Positions 1 to 7,409 of a DNA stretch of 64,000 nt are shown here, piece by piece; position 1 is the first letter of the stretch, and each line of letters opens with the position of its first letter. The notes beneath the pieces were generated by a model. The model saw only the letters and a list, made by a program, of their open reading frames with translations, had not been told where the DNA came from and did not search any database. The DNA is from Pyrinomonadaceae bacterium. Its GTDB lineage: Bacteria > Acidobacteriota > Blastocatellia > Pyrinomonadales > Pyrinomonadaceae. Made by a program: the position numbers and the translations under genes. The stretch lies in the NCBI GenBank assembly GCA_026129865.1, contig JAHCHG010000002.1, positions 488,508 to 552,507 of the forward strand. Direction: 5' to 3'.

Positions 1-1527
1 ACTGATCGTTTGTCCCTGAATTTAGGCTTACGCTACGATTTTTACGGTCTCCCTGTCGAAGAACAAGGCAGATTGGTCAATTTTCTGCCCGATCAATTAG
101 TCGTTGGAACAACGGCAAATCCCGCGCCGCCGCCGAACGGTTTGGTGCAGGCGGCAGGCGGACAGCTTGCGGGAGTTCCGACGGTTGAAAAAACTCTCGT
201 TCCTACCGACAAAAACAATTTCGCGCCGCGCATCGGTTTTGCATACCGCGTGGACGAAGCCGGAAAACTCGTCGTTCGCGGCGGTTACGGAATTTATTAC
301 GACCGTATTTCGACTCGGTTTGCCAACACGCAGCTTTTCAATTTTCCCTATCTCGGATTAGGAATCGGACTTCCCGGACTTTTGCGAACATTCGCCGATC
401 CGTTCGTTCCGATCCCGCAGCCTTCGGCTTTTCCGACCGCCGCGACGATTCCTTCGCCGCTCGGTCCGATCGCTCCGTTTGTCGGCGTTCCGGTCAGCGG
501 AGTTTTCGTTGATCCGAATCTGGAAACTCCTTATGTCCAGCAATATAATCTCGGCGCACAATGGGAATTTGCGAAAAATACTGTTCTGGAAGTCGGCTAT
601 GTCGGCAATAAAGGAACGCATCTTTTGCAGATAATTACGCTCAATCAGCCGGTTTATAACCGCACGACGAATAGTTTTTCGCCGCCGCTTGCCGCCGGAA
701 GTATTATTTCGACAAATAAAAATGTAACGGGCGGAGTTCAGCAGGTTCAAACGACTTCAAACTCGAATTTCAACTCGCTGCAAGTCAGCTTAACCAAGCG
801 TTTTTCAAAAGGTTTGCAGGTTTTGGGCGCATATACTTACGGGCGTTCGTTCGATTATTATTCGGGCGCGTCAATCAATGAATTGACGAACATTCCGGGC
901 GATCAATTCGATTGGAGCAAAAATTACGGACGTTCCGATTTCAACCGCGATCAGCGGCTTGTCATCAGCGGCGTTTACGATCTGCCCAAATATAACTCGG
1001 ATTCTACAGCGGCAAAATACCTTTTGAACAATTGGCAAATCGCCGGAATCGCGGTTTTCCAAACTGGTTTGCCGTTTTCGGTAATTGATAATCCGGGCAA
1101 CGCTGTCATCAGCCGTGCCAATTATAATCCGGCATTCAGCGGAAATATCTATACAAGCGGCGATGTTTCAAACCGTTTGAACGGATATTTTGCGACCGGC
1201 GCATTCGTAACATCGCGTCCGCGGCTTGACGGCACAAGTGTCGGCGTTGTGAACAATCCGACCTTCGATCCCAACGCGCCTTTCGGCAATACGCCGCGAA
1301 ATGCGTTCACGGGACCGGGACAGAAAAACATCGATTTTTCGATCATCAAACTGCTCCCGTTCACCGAGCGTTTTCGCGGCGAAGCGCGTGTTGAGATGTT
1401 CAATGTTTTCAACTGGGTCAATTATGCAAACCCCGTAAACAACATCGCGCTCGGCAATTTCGGACAAATCACCAGCGCCTCGACCGGACCGCGCGTAATT
1501 CAGCTTGGGTTTAAATTGAATTTTTAG
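1..1527 (+). CDS. TonB-dependent receptor, Oar-like, C-terminal part (5' end outside window)
   Basis: The reading frame is open from the first base, so the N-terminal signal, carboxypeptidase-regulatory-like domain and plug lie upstream of the window. What is visible is an outer-membrane beta-barrel rich in alternating aromatic strands (for example NLGLRYDFYG near the start) ending in the aromatic terminus QLGFKLNF, the usual signal for barrel assembly. The phrases TPYVQQYNLGAQWEF and RDQRLVISGVYDLP are typical of the large Oar-like receptors that are abundant in Acidobacteriota. The likely role is uptake or surface binding of an unknown ligand. Its stop overlaps the left arm of an inverted repeat. 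The substrate cannot be told from the sequence. Confidence 0.85.
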   Translation, partial: TDRLSLNLGLRYDFYGLPVEEQGRLVNFLPDQLVVGTTANPAPPPNGLVQAAGGQLAGVPTVEKTLVPTDKNNFAPRIGFAYRVDEAGKLVVRGGYGIYYDRISTRFANTQLFNFPYLGLGIGLPGLLRTFADPFVPIPQPSAFPTAATIPSPLGPIAPFVGVPVSGVFVDPNLETPYVQQYNLGAQWEFAKNTVLEVGYVGNKGTHLLQIITLNQPVYNRTTNSFSPPLAAGSIISTNKNVTGGVQQVQTTSNSNFNSLQVSLTKRFSKGLQVLGAYTYGRSFDYYSGASINELTNIPGDQFDWSKNYGRSDFNRDQRLVISGVYDLPKYNSDSTAAKYLLNNWQIAGIAVFQTGLPFSVIDNPGNAVISRANYNPAFSGNIYTSGDVSNRLNGYFATGAFVTSRPRLDGTSVGVVNNPTFDPNAPFGNTPRNAFTGPGQKNIDFSIIKLLPFTERFRGEARVEMFNVFNWVNYANPVNNIALGNFGQITSASTGPRVIQLGFKLNF

Positions 1528-1663
1528 ACCGATTGGAGCGCAAGCGGCTCGCTTGCATGAGCGCAGAGCGCGAACAAGCCTTTGCTTCGAATAAACTTGA
1601 TTTTACGCAAACTCTTTTGCGTTCTATCGAACGCATGCAAGCGAGCCGCTTGCGCTCCGGTCT
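1526..1663. repeat. Inverted pair of REP-like palindromes between TonB receptor and hydrolase
   Basis: The left arm (1526-1559) and right arm (1634-1663) are near-perfect reverse complements apart from a few extra bases. Each arm contains its own hairpin of the form gcaagcg-3 nt-cgcttgc. Between them lies a further small hairpin, acgcaaa-ctct-tttgcgt (about 1607-1624). This is a BIME-like arrangement of two head-to-head REP units. It begins on the receptor stop codon and ends 10 bases before the chosen ATG of the next gene. It may act as a transcript-stabilising or terminating structure, which is inference. Confidence 0.8.
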
Positions 1664-1673
1664 TAAAGAAATA

Positions 1674-2480
1674 ATGAATTTATTTTACGAAACTCTCGGC
1701 ACGGGTGAACCCTTAATTTTGATTCCCGGTTTTGCTTCGGGAGCGTGGACTTGGTTTAAGCAAAGCGAGGATTTATCGAAGGATTTTCAAATCATAACTT
1801 TCGATCCGCGCGGCATCGGGCGTTCAAAAACGTCGGACGAAGATTTACAAAACTTATCAATCGAAGTTTTTGTGAAAGACATTTTGCAAATCTTGGACGA
1901 ACTTAAGGTCGAAAAAGCGAATGTTTTAGGCGCGAGTTTCGGCGGATTCGTCGCACAGGAGTTTGCGCTTTCATTTCCTGAAAGACTGAATAAATTGATC
2001 TTAGCTTGCACGAGTTACGGGGGCGCAAAACACGTTAAACCCGACATTGAAATTTTGCGCTCCTTTACACCCGACCCGGCTTTAACGCATACCGAACAGA
2101 TAAGAAAATTTCTGCGTCCGGCGTTTACGGAAGAATTTAACCAAAATTGCTCCGACATGGTTGAAAAAGTCTGCCGTCTGCGCGAGGAAAACGAGGTCGC
2201 TGAAGCAGTTTACACGGCACAGTTGGAAACCGCTTTTACATTCAATTTTGAAGATAGAGTCAGCAAAATTTCAGCCGAAACTTTAATTATTACAGGCGAT
2301 AAAGATTCCGTCGTGCCGATGGGAAATTCGCTGAATCTTGCTGATAAAATTCCGAATGCAAAACTTAAAATTATCAAAAATGGCAGTCATTTGTTTTTTA
2401 TAGAGAATGCCGAGGAATTTAATCGAGCTGTGAAAGAATTTTTGTCAGAACCACCTGCGGTAGCGGGTGGTTTAACGTAA
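1674..2480 (+). CDS. Alpha/beta hydrolase
   Basis: This is a 268-residue alpha/beta-hydrolase fold enzyme with no signal peptide, so probably cytoplasmic. The nucleophile elbow GASFGG places the serine at about residue 88. The oxyanion region IPGFASG, the acid in GDKDSVVP and the histidine in GSHLFF complete the fold signature. I chose the ATG at 1674. An upstream TTG at 1533 would add 47 residues translated from an inverted repeat. The last residues, SEPPAVAGGLT, are encoded by a palindromic repeat that has supplied the stop codon region. It lies immediately upstream of a FabH-like thiolase and an acyl-CoA ligase, which suggests an acyl-ester or thioester substrate. That is inference, and OleB-like function is possible but unproven. 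Confidence 0.8.
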   Translation: MNLFYETLGTGEPLILIPGFASGAWTWFKQSEDLSKDFQIITFDPRGIGRSKTSDEDLQNLSIEVFVKDILQILDELKVEKANVLGASFGGFVAQEFALSFPERLNKLILACTSYGGAKHVKPDIEILRSFTPDPALTHTEQIRKFLRPAFTEEFNQNCSDMVEKVCRLREENEVAEAVYTAQLETAFTFNFEDRVSKISAETLIITGDKDSVVPMGNSLNLADKIPNAKLKIIKNGSHLFFIENAEEFNRAVKEFLSEPPAVAGGLT

Positions 2481-2537
2481 AAATCAAGGCTTTTAGCAAG
2501 CAATCTTTAACCATCCGCTACCACAGATGGTTCTGAC
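2444..2537. repeat. Inverted pair of 'SEPPAVAGG' palindromic elements
   Basis: Two roughly 29-base elements, 2444-2473 and 2509-2537, are reverse complements of each other. Each is palindromic around a core of the type ccacc-tgcggtagc-gggtgg. The first is read as the C-terminus of the preceding hydrolase, and the second ends three bases before the ATG at 2541. The same element recurs three times inside xdhA (14502-14531, 14031-14058, 13813-13841). Confidence 0.85.
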
Positions 2538-2540
2538 CTT

Positions 2541-3533
2541 ATGAGAAACGCAAAAATTATCGGAACAGGAATTTCCGTTCCCGAAAAAGTTTTAACCAAC
2601 GCCGATCTGAGCGAAATGCTTGGCGAAGACATCACGGATTTTGTCGTCAACAATCTCGGAATCGAAGAACGCCACATTCTTGCCGATGACGAAAGCGCGG
2701 CAGACATTGCTACAATTGCGGCGGAAAATGCGTTGAAAGACGCTGGAATTTCGGCGGAAGATTTGGATCTGATCATTGTAGCAACCGACACGCCGGAATA
2801 TCTTTCACCCGGAACTTCGGTGGTCGTTCAGCATCGCATCGGCGCGAAAAACGCCGGAACATTTGACACGAACGCTGCTTGCGCCGGATTCGTAACGGCT
2901 TTTGATACGGCGTGTAAATACATTATCGCCGACGCAAATTATAAAAACATTCTGGTTATCGGCGTTTACGCAATGACGAAATTTCTCGATTGGACAGAAA
3001 AGAAAACCGCGACAATCTTCGCCGACGGCGCGAGCGCAATTGTTCTTCAAACCACAAACGACGGCAAAACGGGAGTTTTGACGTCCAAACTCGAGGCGTT
3101 AGGCGAATATAGCGATTTTCTCGGCATCTTCGCGGGCGGCTCGAAAACGCCGGTAACAAAGGAAGTTTTGGAAAACGGCTATTACAACAAAGTTCGCTTT
3201 GCAAAAAGAACGCCGCCGGAGATAAATTTTGAAGGCTGGCAGAGAATCGTCAAAGAATTATTAAACCGCATCGAACTTACGCTCGACGACGTTGATCTTT
3301 TCCTCTGGACGCAAGTAAATCTTTCGACAATCAGAGATGTGATGAACGGCTTGGAACAGTCGATGGAAAAAACGCACACGATTATGCAGAAATGGGGCTA
3401 CACGGGTTCGGCGTGTATTCCGATGGTTTTGCACGACGCGCTTCGTAACGGAAAATTAAAACGCGGCGATATTATTGTTTTCTGCGCGTCCGGCGGCGGA
3501 ATAAATATGGCGGCGATGGTTTTTCGATTTTAA
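2541..3533 (+). CDS. FabH-like 3-oxoacyl-ACP synthase III family protein with altered triad
   Basis: This is a 330-residue thiolase-fold condensing enzyme. The nucleophilic cysteine is C114 in NAACAGF, and the C-terminal glycine-rich loop CASGGGIN is present. The position of the canonical catalytic His (HQAN in FabH) reads WTQVN, giving Thr257. The position of the canonical Asn (GNTS) reads GYTGS, giving Tyr287. These two residues are needed for decarboxylative condensation in ordinary KAS III. The protein may therefore catalyse another acyl-transfer or thioester reaction, or belong to a divergent FabH-like subgroup. Its neighbours (hydrolase, acyl-CoA ligase, MaoC hydratase) point to acyl-chain chemistry. 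The family call is firm, the reaction unknown. Confidence 0.85.
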   Translation: MRNAKIIGTGISVPEKVLTNADLSEMLGEDITDFVVNNLGIEERHILADDESAADIATIAAENALKDAGISAEDLDLIIVATDTPEYLSPGTSVVVQHRIGAKNAGTFDTNAACAGFVTAFDTACKYIIADANYKNILVIGVYAMTKFLDWTEKKTATIFADGASAIVLQTTNDGKTGVLTSKLEALGEYSDFLGIFAGGSKTPVTKEVLENGYYNKVRFAKRTPPEINFEGWQRIVKELLNRIELTLDDVDLFLWTQVNLSTIRDVMNGLEQSMEKTHTIMQKWGYTGSACIPMVLHDALRNGKLKRGDIIVFCASGGGINMAAMVFRF

Positions 3534-3861
3534 GTTCGGAGTTACGGCTTTAGCCGTTAAATAGGCGGGATGGGGTTAAACTGTTTTTTTTAGTTACATT
3601 TTTGTGTGCGAGCGTTCTTCACGCCTGAAGGCGTAACTCTGACTTTCGCGCCTGAAGGCGTAACTCTGACTTTAACGTCTGAAGGCGTAACTCTGGTTTT
3701 CAAGCCGGTATCGTGTTCAGAGTTACGGCTTTAGCCGTTAGATAGGCGGGATGGGGTTAAACTGTTTTTTTAGTTACATTTTTGTGTGCGGGCGTCTTTC
3801 ACGCCTGAAGGCGTAACTCTTACTTTCACGCCTGAAGGCGTTACTCTGAGCTTTTATTGGG
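3534..3861. repeat. Non-coding repeat block: two ~182-base direct repeats built of small palindromes
   Basis: No gene is seen here. A module starting gttacggctttagccgtt at about 3540 recurs at about 3722 with nearly identical sequence through ggcgggatggggttaaac and a T-rich stretch. Each module is followed by short palindromes of the form cgcctgaaggcg followed by taactctga. These occur three times after the first module (about 3621, 3649, 3675) and twice after the second (about 3801, 3828). The same palindrome family recurs at 7216-7388 and, in frame, at 10351-10476. It looks like a REP-type dispersed repeat family. Confidence 0.85.
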
Positions 3862-5595
3862 ATGAAGTTTCAAAACATTTACCAATTGTTTCGAGAACAA
3901 AGCGCTAAACATCGCGGCGAAGCGGTTTTTTATGCGCGGGAAAACGATGCTTGGAAATCACAGAATTGGGAAAATTTTCAAAGTCAGGTCGAAGATTTCG
4001 CGTGTGCTCTTTTGGCGAAAGGTTTGACGCGCGGCGCGTCAGTGGCGATTCTTGCGGGAAATATTCCGGAATGGACCATCGTTGATCTGGCGACGATCGT
4101 GGCGGGCGGCGTGGGTGTCGGGATCTATCCGACGAGTTCGAGGGATCAGTGTAAGTATATTATTGATCATTCCGACGCGGAGTTTGTTTTTGTTGATTCA
4201 AACATTCACCTCGAAAAGATAACTGACATCGGCGAACCATTACCAAATCTGAAGGAAATTATTTGTTTGGAAGAAACCGAAGAATTTTCATTTGAGGCGG
4301 TCTCAAAATACGACAAAGGTAGATTGTTAGGATTCGGATCATCAATCGAAGTAAAAGAAATCCCAATCACAAAGTATGAAGATTTTCTCGATTTCGGCAG
4401 ACAATACCGCGATGAATTTTTGCCCAAAGTCGAAGAGCTTGGCTCAAACGCACAACCTGAAGACATTGCGATAATGGTTTACACAAGCGGTACGACCGGA
4501 AAGCCGAAGGGCGCGATGCTTTCGCACAAATATATTTTGAATTCGTGTGAATCACTGAAGAGATCCGTGCCGATCTTTTACGAAGACGTAACGCTTTCAT
4601 ACTTGCCGGGCTGCCATGTCGCCGAGCGAATTTCGGGAATTTATAATCGCCTTTATAACGGAACAAGCGCGTATTTTGTTGACGATCTGTCGCGGCTTTA
4701 CGAATATATGCTCGAAGTCAAACCGACGGTTTTTGCAAGTTTGCCGAGATTTTTTGAAAAGATTTATGCGAAAGTCGTTTCCGAATTCGGCGCAAACGCG
4801 AGCGAACAGAATTTGAAAGACGCTTTCGGCGGAAATGTCCGTTTATTAACAAGCGGCGGCGCACCTTTGCCAGAGAAAATCGCACAGTTTTTTACGGACA
4901 GAAATCTGCCGATCTTGCAGGCTTACGGTTTGACGGAAAATATCTGCGTCGCGTTTAATACGGTTGAAAATCTGAAGTTCGGCACGGTCGGAAAACCGAT
5001 GCCGATGTGCGATGTGAAGATTGCGGCGGACGGCGAAATTCTCGTGAAAAGTCCGATGATGTTTTCCGGTTACTACAAAGAACCGCAAAAAACGGCGGAA
5101 ATGTTCGATGAAAACGGCTGGCTGAAAACGGGCGATCTCGGCGAACTCGACACGGACGGTTTTTTGAAAATTACGGGGCGCAAAAAGGAAATTATCGTTT
5201 TGTCGTCGGGCAAAAACGTCGCGCCCGCTTTGACGGAAAATCTGGTCAAGGAGAATCATCTCGTTTCGCAATGTTTCCTGCACGGCGACGGTCGAAGTTA
5301 CTGCATCGCGCTCATTACCTTAAATCAAGCAGAAGTCGAAGCGTTTGCGAAAGCGAAAGAAATTAAGTTTGAAAACTTTGAAGAATTGACGGGCAATGAG
5401 CAAATTTATTCTTCAATTAAAGCAACCGTCGAATGCGCAAATGCAAAACTTTCTTCGCCCGAACAGATCAAAAAGTTTAAGATTCTGGAACGCGATTTTT
5501 CGGCGGAAATGGATGAAATTACGCCGACGATGAAAGTGAAAAGAAATGTCGTGAGTAGTCGATTTAAGAATGTTATAGATGGGCTGTATCTGTAA
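3862..5595 (+). CDS. Long-chain fatty-acid--CoA ligase (AMP-forming)
   Basis: This 577-residue adenylate-forming enzyme activates a fatty acid to acyl-AMP and then acyl-CoA. The AMP-binding P-loop-like motif YTSGTTGKPKG lies at residues 207-217. It is followed by the YGLTE motif, the GWLKTGDLG aspartate motif and the hinge region GRKKEIIVLSSGKN of the small C-terminal domain. The architecture resembles the FadD15/FAA1 type, which works on long chains at the membrane. It follows the FabH-like gene after a repeat block. A role in supplying acyl-CoA to that enzyme is inferred from position only. Confidence 0.88.
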   Translation: MKFQNIYQLFREQSAKHRGEAVFYARENDAWKSQNWENFQSQVEDFACALLAKGLTRGASVAILAGNIPEWTIVDLATIVAGGVGVGIYPTSSRDQCKYIIDHSDAEFVFVDSNIHLEKITDIGEPLPNLKEIICLEETEEFSFEAVSKYDKGRLLGFGSSIEVKEIPITKYEDFLDFGRQYRDEFLPKVEELGSNAQPEDIAIMVYTSGTTGKPKGAMLSHKYILNSCESLKRSVPIFYEDVTLSYLPGCHVAERISGIYNRLYNGTSAYFVDDLSRLYEYMLEVKPTVFASLPRFFEKIYAKVVSEFGANASEQNLKDAFGGNVRLLTSGGAPLPEKIAQFFTDRNLPILQAYGLTENICVAFNTVENLKFGTVGKPMPMCDVKIAADGEILVKSPMMFSGYYKEPQKTAEMFDENGWLKTGDLGELDTDGFLKITGRKKEIIVLSSGKNVAPALTENLVKENHLVSQCFLHGDGRSYCIALITLNQAEVEAFAKAKEIKFENFEELTGNEQIYSSIKATVECANAKLSSPEQIKKFKILERDFSAEMDEITPTMKVKRNVVSSRFKNVIDGLYL

Positions 5596-5605
5596 CATAA
5601 TTTTT

Positions 5606-5890
5606 ATGAAAGCCTTAAAACTTACGCTAATAATAACAATTTGTCTTGTGAGTTTAGTAGCGCTTTATCTTGGTTTTGTATTTCTGGTAGGTTCGGGTTT
5701 TATTTTTGCCGGCGATATTGATTTAACAGAAGAACAACGGAATACAGCTCAAAAATGGATTGTTTTGGGCAGATTATTCGGATTGATCTTGATGTCAGTT
5801 TCGTTCTTTGCGCTAATTTCGAGCGGCAGGATTTCGGATTGGCTCTCGAACCGGATCGAAAAAAGATCTGAAATTCAATTAAAATTATGA
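5606..5890 (+). CDS. Small two-helix membrane protein
   Basis: This 94-residue hydrophobic protein has one predicted membrane helix at about residues 5-33 and a second at about 55-75. A short acidic loop (DIDLTEEQ) separates them, and the C-terminus is basic. I do not recognise a family. The ATG at 5606 follows the stop of the acyl-CoA ligase by 10 bases. The gene's stop overlaps the start of the next hydrolase (ATGA), so the three genes are probably cotranscribed and the last two translationally coupled. Confidence 0.65.
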   Translation: MKALKLTLIITICLVSLVALYLGFVFLVGSGFIFAGDIDLTEEQRNTAQKWIVLGRLFGLILMSVSFFALISSGRISDWLSNRIEKRSEIQLKL

Positions 5891-6750
5891 AAAAAATCAT
5901 CTTTGCAAAATTCTTAATTGTAACTTTCGCATTTTGCGTTTTCGCGCAGACCGCGCCGCAGGAAAAGTTTGTGACGGTTTTCGGCGCGAAGATTCGCTAT
6001 CTCGAAGCGGGCGATGCGGCGAAACCGACGGTGATTCTGCTGCACGGACTCGGTGCGCAGGCGGAAACATGGCAGTTTAACATTCCGGCTTTGGCGGCTG
6101 AGTTTCACGTTATCGCGCCTGATCAAGTCGGGTTCGGCAAATCCGACAAACCGTTTTTGAAATACCGCGTCGGGACTTATGCAGATTTTCTCGATAAATT
6201 TATGTCGGAACTCAAAATCGAAAAGGCGCATCTGATTGGAAATTCGATGGGCGGCTGGGTTGCCGGATTTATGGCGGTCAAATATCCGAACCGCGTGGAA
6301 AAAATGATTCTGGTCGGTGCCGCCGGACTTGCGCCGAAAGAGGTTGATCTCGAACGGGTCTATCAACTGAATAATTCAACCCGCGACGAGATTCGCGCCA
6401 ATTTAAAACTCATTTTTGCCACGCCAGCGTTTCAAAACAATGAAGCATTGGTTGATCAATTTATGACGCAAAGAGTCGTCACAAACGACGGCTACACGAT
6501 CAGTTCGCTGATCGAATCCATTAAAAGACGTGAAGATTTCCTGGACGACTCTCTTCTTAAAGCGATCAAGAAACCCACGCTGATTATCTGGGGCAAACAA
6601 GACGGTCTCCTTCCGGTTACCGATGCAGAGAAGTTTAATAAGGAAATTGCGAATTCTAAGCTTGCCATTTTCGACGGCGCCGGACATATTCCGCAAGTTG
6701 AAAAAGCCGCCGAATTCAATAAAGCGGTTTTAGAATTTCTAAATAATTGA
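5887..6750 (+). CDS. Secreted alpha/beta hydrolase
   Basis: This 287-residue alpha/beta-hydrolase has an N-terminal signal peptide (MKKIIFAKFLIVTFAFCVFA) with likely cleavage before QTAP, so it acts outside the cytoplasm. The oxyanion motif LLHGLGAQAE, the nucleophile elbow GNSMGG with Ser120, the acid in WGKQDGLLP and the histidine in GAGHIP form a complete triad. Its start overlaps the stop of the preceding membrane protein by the ATGA arrangement. It resembles meta-cleavage-product hydrolase or lipase-like carboxylesterases. The substrate cannot be assigned. Confidence 0.82.
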   Translation: MKKIIFAKFLIVTFAFCVFAQTAPQEKFVTVFGAKIRYLEAGDAAKPTVILLHGLGAQAETWQFNIPALAAEFHVIAPDQVGFGKSDKPFLKYRVGTYADFLDKFMSELKIEKAHLIGNSMGGWVAGFMAVKYPNRVEKMILVGAAGLAPKEVDLERVYQLNNSTRDEIRANLKLIFATPAFQNNEALVDQFMTQRVVTNDGYTISSLIESIKRREDFLDDSLLKAIKKPTLIIWGKQDGLLPVTDAEKFNKEIANSKLAIFDGAGHIPQVEKAAEFNKAVLEFLNN

Positions 6751-6809
6751 TAGTTGATAATGGATCAATAAAGACATTTTCAACTGTGAATTATTAACCC
6801 TCAAATATT

Positions 6810-7208
6810 ATGAATTTAAAGATCGGAGATAAATTCTCTACATCAAAAAAAATTACTGATGAAGTAATCAGGGCTTTTGCCGAACTTTCCGGCGATTACA
6901 ATCCGATTCATTTGGACGAAGAATTTGCATCGCAAACTCGTTTTAAAAAACGCATCGCGCACGGAATGATCACCGGCGCGTTGATTTCCGCAGTTCTCGG
7001 CAACGAATTTAGAGAGAAGAAAATCGTCTATCTTTCGCAGACAATGAAATTCGTCGCTCCGGTTTTTATTGACGACACAGTTACAGCAACGGCGACCGTG
7101 AAAAACATTCGCGAAGACAAACCGATCGTATCGGTCGAAACAGTGTGCTCGAATCAAAACGGCGAAACAGTTGTAACCGGCGAAGGCAGAATCATGTTAC
7201 TGGATTAA
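6810..7208 (+). CDS. MaoC-like (R)-specific enoyl-CoA hydratase
   Basis: This is a 132-residue single hot-dog domain protein. The hydratase signature SGDYNPIHLDEEFA followed by KRIAHGMI contains the Asp and His used for hydration of trans-2-enoyl-CoA to (R)-3-hydroxyacyl-CoA, as in PhaJ. The length is normal for the single-domain form. It lies 59 bases after the secreted hydrolase and is followed by a repeat block. With the acyl-CoA ligase and FabH-like genes it makes a coherent acyl-metabolism cluster. Confidence 0.88.
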   Translation: MNLKIGDKFSTSKKITDEVIRAFAELSGDYNPIHLDEEFASQTRFKKRIAHGMITGALISAVLGNEFREKKIVYLSQTMKFVAPVFIDDTVTATATVKNIREDKPIVSVETVCSNQNGETVVTGEGRIMLLD

Positions 7209-7215
7209 ACGCCCT

Positions 7216-7388
7216 CAGTCAGAGTTACGCCTTTAGGCGTGAAGAGTTACGCCCTTTTAGTCAGAGTTACGCCTTTAGGCGTGAAGAGTTACGCCCTTAG
7301 GCGGATGATTCATTTGAGATTTGCACGCCTAAAGGCGTAACTCTGACGGATGGCGTAACTCTGACGGATGGCGTATTTCTGACGGAAA
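7216..7388. repeat. Palindromic REP-like array between MaoC and MFS genes
   Basis: Two tandem copies of a unit beginning cagagttacgcctttaggcg and continuing tgaagagttacgccctt occur at about 7219 and 7260. They are followed by an inverted copy, cacgcctaaaggcgtaactctgac (about 7325), and by two shortened tails, ggatggcgtaactctgac. This is the same family as the block at 3534-3861. No gene is present in this stretch. Confidence 0.85.
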
Positions 7389-7409
7389 GGCGAAAATTTC
7401 CCGAAAACG

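Noticed and set aside
1533..1673. A longer N-terminus of the first hydrolase from TTG 1533
   Set aside because: The extra 47 residues come from the inverted repeat and do not resemble the family.
3600..3861. A CRISPR-like array
   Set aside because: The repeats are short and palindromic, the spacing is irregular, and no spacers of constant length or cas genes are present. They are REP-like.
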